Assembly (NCBI RefSeq): GCF_001295845.1
Contig: NZ_LJIC01000173.1
Span: forward strand, 1-45,106
Length of the DNA stretch: 45,106 nucleotides
Reading direction: 5' to 3'
Source of the DNA: Rhodopseudomonas sp. AAP120
Lineage (GTDB): Bacteria; Pseudomonadota; Alphaproteobacteria; Rhizobiales; Xanthobacteraceae
The translations under genes and the position numbers were made by a program. Positions 36,955-45,106 of the stretch are shown here, piece after piece. Position 1 is the stretch's first letter, and every line of letters starts with the position of its first letter. The notes beneath the pieces were generated by a model. The model saw nothing but the letters and a program-made list of their open reading frames with translations, was not told where the DNA came from and searched no databases.

Positions 36955-38816
36955 AACGGGCGAGGACATACATTCCCGAGCTCGTGGTCCTGCTCACGTT
37001 GGTCGCGGCGCCGGTGGTGCTGAAGCCGTTGGGTTTCTCGACCGACCTGCTCACGCGCGTGTTGAACTGGGGGCTGATCGGCCTCGGCTTCGATATCCTG
37101 TTCGGTCTGACCGGCCTGCTGTCATTCGGTCAGGCCGCGTTCTACGGCGTCGGCGGGTTCGTCACCGCCTATCTGCTGGTGTCCGGCGCGCTGGGGAGTG
37201 TCTGGCTCGCTCTGCTCGCGGGAACGGGGGCGGCCGGTGTCTTCGGCCTTGTGGTCGGTTGGTTCGCCGTGCGCCGGATCGGCATCTACTTCACGATGAT
37301 CACGCTGGCCTTCGGCCAGATGGCGTATTTCGTCGAGAACTCGATTCTGACCGACTACACCGGCGGCGAGAACGGCATCGCCGGCGTACCGGTCCCCGTG
37401 CTCGGTTTCGGCGACCATGCCTTCCGCATCACCGCCGGGCTGCCGATGTACGTGCTGTTCGCGGTGATCTTCTTTCTCGGTTACGTGCTGGCGCGGCGGA
37501 TCGTGCGTTCGCCGGTCGGCGCGGTCTTGCTGGCGATCAAGGAGAACACCGGCCGCGTGGCGATGCTCGGTCACAATGTTCGGGCCTACAAGTTGACGGC
37601 CTTTGTGCTTGCCGCGCTCTATGCAGGTCTCGCCGGCGGACTGCTCGGCTCGTTCCAGAGCTACATGCCGCCCGACGCATTCTCGCTGGAGACATCCGGC
37701 CAGTTGGTGGTGCAGACCATCGTCGGCGGTGCCGGCACGCTGATCGGACCGTTGGTCGGCGCCACCGTATGGCTGTGGCTACGTGACAATCTGCAACTCA
37801 TCCCCGGCTTCGCCATGCTGTGGAAGCTGGTTCTGGGCATCGCTTTCATCGTGCTCGTGATCGGTCTGCGTCGAGGCATCTGCGGCGAAATCGTACACTG
37901 GTGGAACGAGCGCCGTAACCAAGCCGCACTGCGCGCGGCCGAAGCGAAGACCGAGGCGATCGAGGCCCACAATATCGACGCCGCCACCGGCGACGTGACG
38001 AAGCGTGCGGATGTGAATCTGCCGCTGGCCGAGCTCGCGACGGGCGACAGCGAGACAGCGCTCGAAGCCCGATCGCTGGCTCGCTACTATGGCGGTCTGA
38101 AAGCCGTCGACGGCGTCTCCTTCAAGGTGCGGCGCGGATCGATCCACGCCGTAATCGGCCCCAACGGAGCCGGCAAGAGCACGCTGTTCAAGATGCTGCT
38201 CGACGAGGTCAGCCCGACGGCCGGCGAGGTGCTGTTGTTCGGCGAGAAGGTCACCGGCTGCGGCGTCAGCCGTGCCGCGCAACTCGGCATCGCCAAGAGC
38301 AATCAGCTCAATCAGCTGTTCCCCAACCTGTCGGTGCGGAAGAATCTGCGGATCGCGGCGTTGGCCCGCAGCCGCGGTCCACTGCGCTTCGATCTGCTGC
38401 GGCCGGCGGACAGTCTTGCGGAAGTAGAAGCGCAGATCGCCTCGATCCTGGCGATGCTCGACCTCGTCGAGCGGGCCGATACGCCGGCCCATGTGCTGGC
38501 TTACGGCGAGAAGCGCCGGCTCGAAATCGGGATGGCGTTGGCGACCAGCCCGAACGTGCTGCTGCTCGACGAGCCGCTGGCCGGCATGAGCCCGGCGGAA
38601 AGGGCAGCGACCTGTGCGTTCATCCGCCACATCGCCCGCGCCCGCACGGTGGTGATCGTCGAGCACGATCTCGACGCCATTTTCGGTCTCGCCGAACGCA
38701 TCACCGTTCTGTACGAGGGCCGGCTGCTGGCGGACGGCACGGCCGATGAAATCCGTCGCAACCCGGCTGTCCAGGACGCCTATCTCGGAGGGTTGCACGC
38801 CCATGAGCCTGCTTGA
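36951..38816 (+). CDS. ABC importer, LivM permease fused to LivG ATPase
   Basis: The 621-residue product joins two importer parts. Residues 1 to about 320 are a LivM-type permease (GLIGLGFDILFGLTGLLSFGQAAFYGVGGF; IVGGAGTLIGPLVGA). A charged linker (about 320-365) follows. Residues from about 368 are a LivG-type ATPase with Walker A GPNGAGKSTLF, signature LAYGEKRRLEIGMAL and Walker B VLLLDEPLAGMSP. The reading frame is continuous and both halves look complete, so this is a natural fusion and not an error. It overlaps both neighbours. Confidence 0.93.
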   Translation: MKRARTYIPELVVLLTLVAAPVVLKPLGFSTDLLTRVLNWGLIGLGFDILFGLTGLLSFGQAAFYGVGGFVTAYLLVSGALGSVWLALLAGTGAAGVFGLVVGWFAVRRIGIYFTMITLAFGQMAYFVENSILTDYTGGENGIAGVPVPVLGFGDHAFRITAGLPMYVLFAVIFFLGYVLARRIVRSPVGAVLLAIKENTGRVAMLGHNVRAYKLTAFVLAALYAGLAGGLLGSFQSYMPPDAFSLETSGQLVVQTIVGGAGTLIGPLVGATVWLWLRDNLQLIPGFAMLWKLVLGIAFIVLVIGLRRGICGEIVHWWNERRNQAALRAAEAKTEAIEAHNIDAATGDVTKRADVNLPLAELATGDSETALEARSLARYYGGLKAVDGVSFKVRRGSIHAVIGPNGAGKSTLFKMLLDEVSPTAGEVLLFGEKVTGCGVSRAAQLGIAKSNQLNQLFPNLSVRKNLRIAALARSRGPLRFDLLRPADSLAEVEAQIASILAMLDLVERADTPAHVLAYGEKRRLEIGMALATSPNVLLLDEPLAGMSPAERAATCAFIRHIARARTVVIVEHDLDAIFGLAERITVLYEGRLLADGTADEIRRNPAVQDAYLGGLHAHEPA

Positions 38817-39507
38817 AGTCGACCGCATCAACACGCTGTACGGCGATTCCCATGTGCTGTTCGACCTGTCGCTCCGGGTCGAGCAGGGCGAGGTGGTGGC
38901 CTTGCTGGGCCGCAACGGCGCCGGCAAGACGACCACGCTGCGTTCGATCATGGGTGTGCTGTCGCCGCGCAGCGGCGCTATCCGCCTCGATGGCAAGCCG
39001 ATCGCCGGAATGCCGCCATCGGCGATCGCCGCCATGGGCGTGCAACTCGTGCCCGAGGAGCGCGCGATCTTCGGCGGCCTCACGGTCGAAGAAAACTTGC
39101 GCATCGCGGCGCTGACCGCGCCGAACGCCTGGACGTTCGAACGGATCTACGAGGTGTTTCCGCGGCTCAAGGAGCGGCGCAAATCGGCCGGCCGTTCGTT
39201 GTCCGGCGGCGAGCAGCAGATGCTGGCGATCGCTCGGGCGCTGATCCGCGACGCGCGTATCATCCTGCTCGACGAGCCCTTTGAAGGCCTCGCGCCGTTG
39301 ATCGTGCGCGACCTGGTCGCGGTCGCGCGTGATCTTGCCGCGGAAGGTCGTACCATGATTGTCGTCGAGCAGAACGTTGCCGCGGCGCTCAGCTTCGCCA
39401 ACCGTGTCTATGGTCTTAACAACGGCCATGTCGTGTTCGAGGGCACCCCGGCGGACCTGAACGCCAACCCCGGGATGGCCCGCGATTTTCTGGGGGTGGC
39501 GTCCTGA
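38803..39507 (+). CDS. ABC importer ATPase, LivF type
   Basis: The 234-residue second ATPase has Walker A GRNGAGKTTTLRS, signature LSGGEQQMLAIARAL and Walker B IILLDEPFEGLAP. It starts at ATG 38803 inside the end of the fusion gene, with GGAGGG upstream. With the other three products it completes a branched-chain-amino-acid/amide type importer. The operon ends here; the next gene is on the other strand 38 bases away, and I see no obvious terminator hairpin. Confidence 0.94.
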   Translation: MSLLEVDRINTLYGDSHVLFDLSLRVEQGEVVALLGRNGAGKTTTLRSIMGVLSPRSGAIRLDGKPIAGMPPSAIAAMGVQLVPEERAIFGGLTVEENLRIAALTAPNAWTFERIYEVFPRLKERRKSAGRSLSGGEQQMLAIARALIRDARIILLDEPFEGLAPLIVRDLVAVARDLAAEGRTMIVVEQNVAAALSFANRVYGLNNGHVVFEGTPADLNANPGMARDFLGVAS

Positions 39508-39545
39508 CCAGGGCGCGTACGGCTCTCGATGGCGCCGCCAGCACT

Positions 39546-40331
39546 TCAGCCCGTCTGCAGCGCCTTCAGCACCTCGTCCGGGCGCTCGACCATCATGGTG
39601 TGACCGGCGCCTTTCAGGATCACGGTGCGTGAACCCGCAATCGCGGCGGCGAGCGTTTTGCCGTTCTTGGTCGGGGTCATCATGTCGCGTTCGCCGAGGA
39701 TCAGCAGCGTCGGCACCGTCACCTTCGCCGTCGCCGCCAGAGCGTCCTTGTAGTCGTTGCAGGCGGAGAGATCATTGAAGATCACGCCGGGCTTGTTGGC
39801 TTCGAGCACCCGCACCGAGCCGCCGTGCATCCACAGACCGGGGGCGAGGTTGCCGCCGATCTCCGCATCCGGGCCGAGGCCCCAGATCGTCATCATCGCA
39901 ACCGCGGCAGGGTCGTCGGCCTCGGCGGCCTTCAGCAGATCGGGCCCGACCGCCATGGTCGAGGTGGTGCCGATCAGCGCCAGTGACGCCACCTTGGCCG
40001 GGTGCCGCTCGGCGGTCTCCAGCGCGATCAGCGAGCCCATGGAGTGACCGATCAGCCTGGCCGGCTGCGCGCCGACGGCGTCGAGCAGCGCGGCGATCCA
40101 GTCGGCCATCTCGGCGATCGTGGTCAGCGGCTCGCCGCCGGAGCGGCCGTGGCCGGGCAGGTCGGGCGCCAGCACGGCGTAGCCGTGATGCGCGAACCAG
40201 CGCGTCTGCAGCGCCCACACCGAATGATCGAAGCCGGCGCCGTGAATGAAAACCGCAGCGGGCAGCGCTGCATCGAACGGCTGGCCGCCGGTGGCGACGA
40301 AGGTGTCAGTCTCGTTGACGTTGATCTGCAT
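39546..40331 (-). CDS. Alpha/beta hydrolase
   Basis: The 261-residue protein has the alpha/beta hydrolase fold: oxyanion region FIHGAGFDHSVW, DLPGHGRSGG, nucleophile elbow LIGHSMGSLI with the serine, and a late histidine in GAGHTMMVERPDEV. It starts three bases after the stop of the sulfhydrylase gene, so the two are probably one transcript. It could be an esterase, a lactonase or a C-C bond hydrolase; the substrate is not evident. Confidence 0.85.
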   Translation of the reverse strand: MQINVNETDTFVATGGQPFDAALPAAVFIHGAGFDHSVWALQTRWFAHHGYAVLAPDLPGHGRSGGEPLTTIAEMADWIAALLDAVGAQPARLIGHSMGSLIALETAERHPAKVASLALIGTTSTMAVGPDLLKAAEADDPAAVAMMTIWGLGPDAEIGGNLAPGLWMHGGSVRVLEANKPGVIFNDLSACNDYKDALAATAKVTVPTLLILGERDMMTPTKNGKTLAAAIAGSRTVILKGAGHTMMVERPDEVLKALQTG

Positions 40332-40334
40332 GGC

Positions 40335-41630
40335 TCAGCCCTTCTGGGAGACGCGCAGCGCCTGCGCCAGGTCGGAGATGATGTCCTCGGCGGTCTCGAT
40401 GCCGACCGACAGCCGGATCAGTTCCTCGCCGATGCCAGCAGCGGTGAGTTGCTCCGCGCTCATCTGCTGATGCGTCGTCGAGGCCGGGTGGATCACCAGC
40501 GTTTTGGCGTCGCCGACATTGGCGAGATGGCTGGTCAGCCGCAGCGCTTCGATGAATTTTCGCCCGGCGGCGCGGCCGCCTTTGATGCCGAACGAGATGA
40601 TCGAGCCGGCGCCCTTTGGCAGCAGCTGCTGCGCCAGCGCGTAGTCCGGGTGGCTCTCCAGGGTCGGATGCAGCACCCAGTCGACCGCCTTGCTGCTGCC
40701 GAGGAAGTCCAGCACCGCCTTGGTGTTGGCGACGTGGCGATCCATCCGCACCGGCAGTGTCTCGATGCCCTGCAGCAGTTGGAACGCATTGGTGGGCGAC
40801 AGACACGCGCCGAAATCGCGCAGCCCTTCCATCCGCGCGCGGATGACGAAAGCCGGCGGGCCGAACTGCTCGTCGAAGACGACGTCGTGGTAGCCCGCGT
40901 AGGGTTCGGTCAGCGTCGGGAATTTGCCGGAGCCGCGCCAGTCGAACCGGCCGCCATCGACCAGCACGCCGCCGATCGCAATGCCGTGGCCGCCGAGCCA
41001 TTTGGTCGCCGAATGCATGACGATGTCGGCGCCGAGCTCGATCGGCTTGCTGAGATACGGCGTCGCGAAAGTGTTGTCGATCAGCAGCGGGATCTTCGCG
41101 TCATGGGCGATCGAAGCGACTTTCGGAATGTCGAGCACTTCCAGGCCGGGATTGCCGATGGTCTCGCCGATCATCAGCCGGGTGTTTGGCTTGATCGCAG
41201 CCTTCAGTCCGGCGTGATCGCGCGGATTGACGAAGCTTGTGGTGATGCCGAAGCGCGGCATCGTGTGCGCCAGGAGGTTGATCGTGCCGCCATACAGCGA
41301 TGACGAGGCGACGATGTGGTCGCCGGCATTGAGCAGCGTGGCGATCGCCAGATGCAGCGCCGCCATGCCGCTCGCGGTCGCCACCGCGCCGACGCCGTTT
41401 TCCAGCGCGGCGATACGCTCTTCCAGCACGGCGATCGTCGGGTTGGAGATGCGGGTGTACAGATGCCCCGGCCGCTCCATGTTGAACAGCGCGGCGGCGT
41501 GGTCGGTGTCCTGAAATACGTAGGACGTCGTCTGATAAATCGGCACCGCGCGCGAGCCGGTCAGTGGATCGGGATGTTGCCCGGCGTGCAGGCTGAGGGT
41601 TTCAAATCCGGGCGGTTTGGGTGCGGCCAT
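40335..41630 (-). CDS. metY: O-acetylhomoserine sulfhydrylase (PLP enzyme)
   Basis: The 431-residue protein is of the Cys/Met-metabolism PLP family. The PLP lysine is Lys210 in [11 protein letters not shown], with [20 protein letters not shown] (60-79) and the TSYVFQD region before it. Its length and sequence fit O-acetyl-L-homoserine aminocarboxypropyltransferase, which makes homocysteine from O-acetylhomoserine and sulfide. O-succinylhomoserine or cystathionine enzymes of the same family are usually shorter, about 390-400 residues. It is followed by the alpha/beta hydrolase gene, and a palindromic repeat lies just upstream. Confidence 0.9.
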   Translation of the reverse strand: MAAPKPPGFETLSLHAGQHPDPLTGSRAVPIYQTTSYVFQDTDHAAALFNMERPGHLYTRISNPTIAVLEERIAALENGVGAVATASGMAALHLAIATLLNAGDHIVASSSLYGGTINLLAHTMPRFGITTSFVNPRDHAGLKAAIKPNTRLMIGETIGNPGLEVLDIPKVASIAHDAKIPLLIDNTFATPYLSKPIELGADIVMHSATKWLGGHGIAIGGVLVDGGRFDWRGSGKFPTLTEPYAGYHDVVFDEQFGPPAFVIRARMEGLRDFGACLSPTNAFQLLQGIETLPVRMDRHVANTKAVLDFLGSSKAVDWVLHPTLESHPDYALAQQLLPKGAGSIISFGIKGGRAAGRKFIEALRLTSHLANVGDAKTLVIHPASTTHQQMSAEQLTAAGIGEELIRLSVGIETAEDIISDLAQALRVSQKG

Positions 41631-41672
41631 GATGTGCTCGGGTTGTTTCCTGATGGCTTGTTAGTTGGGATC

Positions 41673-41755
41673 CGTCATTGCGAGCGAAGCGAAGCAATCC
41701 AGAAGCTTGGTGCATGGAGCTGGATTGCTTCGTCGCTGCGCTCCTCGCAATGACG
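41673..41755. repeat. Palindromic dispersed repeat, copy 3
   Basis: CGTCATTGCGAGCGAAGCG at the left and CGCTCCTCGCAATGACG at the right are inverted arms, and the inner parts GAAGCAATCCAG and CTGGATTGCTTC pair as well. The element is the same as the one between cbbL and cbbS, in the opposite orientation with respect to small indels in the arms. It occupies the gap between ptrB and metY. Confidence 0.88.
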
Positions 41756-41790
41756 AGGGAGAGGGCGGTGTTAGAGCTCTTATGCCACGC

Positions 41791-43899
41791 TCACGCCGTC
41801 GCGTCAGCCAGGCCGACGGCCCACAGCGCGAACGCATAGACAATGGCGACTTCGTCGAGGCGGCTGAAGCGGCCGGAGGCGCCGCCGTGGCCGGCGCCCA
41901 TGTTGATGCGCAACAGCACCGGCCCGCCGCCCGTCATGGTGGTGCGCAGCTTCGCCACCCATTTGGCCGGCTCCCAATAGGTGACGCGGGGATCGGTGAG
42001 GCCGCCCATCGCCAGGATCGCCGGATAGTCCTTCGCCGCGACATTGTCGTAGGGCGAATAGGAGAGGATGGTGTTGAAGTCGGCTTCGCTCTGAATCGGG
42101 TTGCCCCACTCCGGCCATTCCGGCGGCGTCAACGGCAGCTTGTCGTCCAGCATGGTGTTGAGCACATCGACGAACGGCACTTCGGCAACGATGCCGGCGA
42201 ACAACTCGCCCGAGCGATTGGCAACCGCGCCCATCAGCATGCCGCCGGCACTGCCGCCGTGGGCGACGATGCGCTTGGCGCTGGTGTAGTTCGCGGCGAT
42301 CAGCGCGCGGGCGCTGGCGGCGAAGTCGTCGAACGAGTTGGTCTTCTTCTCCCGCTTGCCGTCGAGATACCAGCCCCAGCCCTTGTCGGCCCCGCCGCGG
42401 ATGTGCGCGATGGCATAAACGAAGCCGCGATCGACCAGCGACAGCGCGTTGGTCGAAAAGCCCGCCCCCATGGCGTGGCCGTAGGAGCCGTAGCCATACA
42501 GCAGCAGCGGTGCCTGCCCGTCGAGCGTGAGGCCGGCCCGATGCAGGATCGACACCGGCACCTCGGCGCCGTCGTCGGCCTTCGCGAAAATCCGCGTGGT
42601 GACGTAGTCGGCCGGATTATGGCCGGATGGGATCTCCTGGCGCTTGCGCAGCACGCGTTGGCGCGTCGCCATGTCGTAGTCGTACACTTCCGACGGCGTC
42701 GTCATCGACGAATAGGAGAAACGCATCGTCGTGGTATCGAATTCATAGCCGCCTGAGGCCGACAGCGAGTAGGCGGCTTCGTCGAACGCGATGGCGTGCT
42801 CGTCGCCACTGGTGAGATCGCGGATGGTCACCGACGGCAGCGCGTTGGCGCGCTCCAGCCGCATCAAATGGCCGGAGAACAGATCGAAGTCGATGATGTA
42901 GATGCCTTCGCGATGCGGGATCAGGTCGCGCCAGTTGGCGCGCACCGGATCGGCCAGCGGCGCGGTGACGATCTTGAAGTCTATCGCGCCGTCCGCATTG
43001 GTGAGGATGAACAACTCGTCGCCCCGGTCACCGATCGAATATTGCACGCCGAGCTCGCGCGCCGCGACCAGCCGCGGCGGCGCGGTCGGATCGGCGATGT
43101 CGATCAGCCGCTGCTCCGAGGTCTCGTGGTCGCCGCCGGCGATCACGCAGAACCGGCCGCTGGTGCTCTCGTGAATATGGGTGAACCAGCCGGAGTCCTT
43201 CTCCTCGTACACCAGCAGATCGTTGTCCTGCGCGGTGCCAAGCTTGTGCAGCCACACCTGCATCGGGCGGTGGTTGTCGTCGAGCTTGACGTAGAAGAAC
43301 GCCGACGAATCGGCGGTCCACACCACGCCGCCGTCGGTCTCTTCGATGACGTCGGGCAGGTCCTGCTTGGTCGCCCAGTCTCGCACCCGGATGGTGTAGT
43401 ACTCCGAGCCTTTGGTATCGGCGCTCCAGGCCTCGAGCCTGTGGTCGAGCGAGTGCCGCCGGTCGCCGAACTCAAAGTATTCGAGCCCCTTGCCCAACTC
43501 GTCGCCATCGAGGATGACGTCGAGCTCGCCGCCATCCCGCGGCGTGCGACCGTACAACGGATGCTGGCCGCCGTCGCGATACTTGCGCAAATAAGCGTAA
43601 GGCCCGTCCGGCAGCGGCACGCTGGAATCGTCTTCCTTGATGCGGCCGCGCATTTCCGCGACCAGCTTCTTCTGCAGCGCGTCGGTGTGGCCGAGCACGC
43701 TCTCGGTGTAGCCGTTCTCGGCCTCGAGATAGGCCCGAATGTCCGGCTCCAGCAGCGACGGGTCGCGCAGCACTTCCTGCCAGTTCGGGTCCTTCAGCCA
43801 GGCATAGTCGTCGGTCAGCGTGATGCCGTGGGTGGTGAAGCTGTGCGGACGGCGCGGTGCGACCGGGGGCGTCTGGCTGGTGCGGGAAGGCTGGGTCAT
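41791..43899 (-). CDS. ptrB: Oligopeptidase B (S9 family serine peptidase)
   Basis: The 702-residue protein has an N-terminal beta-propeller region (from about HSFTTHGITLTDDYAWLKDPNWQ) and a C-terminal peptidase domain with PLLLYGYGSYGHAMG, the active serine in AHGGSAGGMLMGAVAN, and late NMGAGHGGASGR with the catalytic histidine. Oligopeptidase B cleaves short peptides after Arg or Lys in the cytoplasm. I place the start at ATG 43899, where the family-like sequence begins (MTQPSRTSQTPPVAPRRP); the frame is open to 44037 but that part would overlap the next gene's upstream region. The ribosome-binding site is weak. Confidence 0.92.
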   Translation of the reverse strand: MTQPSRTSQTPPVAPRRPHSFTTHGITLTDDYAWLKDPNWQEVLRDPSLLEPDIRAYLEAENGYTESVLGHTDALQKKLVAEMRGRIKEDDSSVPLPDGPYAYLRKYRDGGQHPLYGRTPRDGGELDVILDGDELGKGLEYFEFGDRRHSLDHRLEAWSADTKGSEYYTIRVRDWATKQDLPDVIEETDGGVVWTADSSAFFYVKLDDNHRPMQVWLHKLGTAQDNDLLVYEEKDSGWFTHIHESTSGRFCVIAGGDHETSEQRLIDIADPTAPPRLVAARELGVQYSIGDRGDELFILTNADGAIDFKIVTAPLADPVRANWRDLIPHREGIYIIDFDLFSGHLMRLERANALPSVTIRDLTSGDEHAIAFDEAAYSLSASGGYEFDTTTMRFSYSSMTTPSEVYDYDMATRQRVLRKRQEIPSGHNPADYVTTRIFAKADDGAEVPVSILHRAGLTLDGQAPLLLYGYGSYGHAMGAGFSTNALSLVDRGFVYAIAHIRGGADKGWGWYLDGKREKKTNSFDDFAASARALIAANYTSAKRIVAHGGSAGGMLMGAVANRSGELFAGIVAEVPFVDVLNTMLDDKLPLTPPEWPEWGNPIQSEADFNTILSYSPYDNVAAKDYPAILAMGGLTDPRVTYWEPAKWVAKLRTTMTGGGPVLLRINMGAGHGGASGRFSRLDEVAIVYAFALWAVGLADATA

Positions 43900-43961
43900 G
43901 GGCAGGTCTCGGGCAGGTCTCGTTGCATGCGAAGGCCGTGGGTTGGCCGAGATGGGCTTAG

Positions 43962-44939
<978 letters not shown>

Positions 44940-44963
44940 CCGCCACCCCGGGCGGCGGCGCGC

Positions 44964-45106
44964 CCCCTCCCCCTTGCGGGGAGGGGTAGGGGGTGGGGGT
45001 CCCCAGGCACGGCTTTTTTGCAGCGTCCCCCGGTTGCGGCGCAGGCTGTCGCACACCACTGCGGTCTCGCTCTTGGCACCCCCACCCCCGACCCCTCCCC
45101 GCAAGG
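44964..45106. repeat. Inverted G/C-run repeat, cut by the window end
   Basis: CCTTGCGGGGAGGGGTAGGG (44972 on, reaching GGGGGTGGGGGT at 45000) is repeated in inverted form at 45077-45106 (CACCCCCACCCCCGACCCCT onward to GCAAGG). About 75 bases lie between the arms. This matches a dispersed intergenic repeat type common in alphaproteobacteria. It may also stop transcription of the preceding gene. Confidence 0.7.

Noticed and set aside
44964-45106. A possible replication or attachment site at the window end
   Set aside because: The inverted G/C runs fit a common intergenic repeat, and no integrase, tRNA or initiator boxes are present.

Overview
The window looks like chromosomal DNA of a purple non-sulphur alphaproteobacterium, most probably Rhodopseudomonas palustris or a very close relative. 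The evidence is high GC with strong GC3 bias, the end of a bacteriochlorophyll/reaction-centre gene cluster, a PpsR/bacteriophytochrome pair, a red-type (form IC) RubisCO operon preceded by a three-protein phosphorelay, and interspersed palindromic repeats of the kind common in Rhodopseudomonas and Bradyrhizobium. No rRNA, tRNA, CRISPR, phage or transposase gene was seen.

Layout. (1) 1-1508: a TspO-like membrane protein, a small membrane protein and, on the minus strand, a periplasmic cytochrome c2. (2) 1824-7034: light and redox control genes: ppsR2, a bacteriophytochrome (bphP) starting right after it, a converging heme oxygenase that would supply biliverdin, and the B12-binding antirepressor ppaA/aerR. 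(3) 7374-23212: one long plus-strand run bchF-bchN-bchB-bchH-bchL-bchM-lhaA-puhA-puhB-puhC-(unnamed)-acsF-puhE-hemA, with very short gaps or overlapping stop/start codons throughout. It covers ALA synthesis, Mg insertion, methylation, ring E formation, dark protochlorophyllide reduction, C3-vinyl hydration and reaction-centre assembly. (4) 23491-32401: the cbb I region: cbbR on the minus strand, then cbbRR1, cbbRR2 and the hybrid kinase cbbSR, then cbbL, cbbS and cbbX. (5) 32343-39507: a LysR regulator divergent from a nitrilase, followed by a four-part branched-chain-amino-acid/amide-type ABC importer in which one permease is fused to one ATPase. (6) 39546-44939: minus-strand alpha/beta hydrolase, O-acetylhomoserine sulfhydrylase and oligopeptidase B, then a plus-strand DapA-family lyase/synthase.

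How the parts work together. PpsR2 is expected to repress photosynthesis promoters through TGT-N12-ACA palindromes. Two exact matches are present, one in the cycA/ppsR2 control region (1603-1620) and one in front of bchF (7270-7287). The phytochrome has no visible kinase core, which fits direct protein-protein antagonism of PpsR2. The Cbb phosphorelay has several receivers and Hpt domains but no DNA-binding output domain, so it must act through another protein, known to be CbbR in this genus.

Items most worth a second look: a conserved-looking but unnamed 101-residue gene between puhC and acsF; a hydrophilic tail of about 95 residues on PuhE; a palindromic repeat placed between cbbL and cbbS; a cysteine-free PpsR; a LysR gene whose 3' end runs into cbbX; and the nitrilase/importer locus with its permease-ATPase fusion. 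Most of the window is well-known biology; nothing seen amounts to a clearly new multi-gene system.
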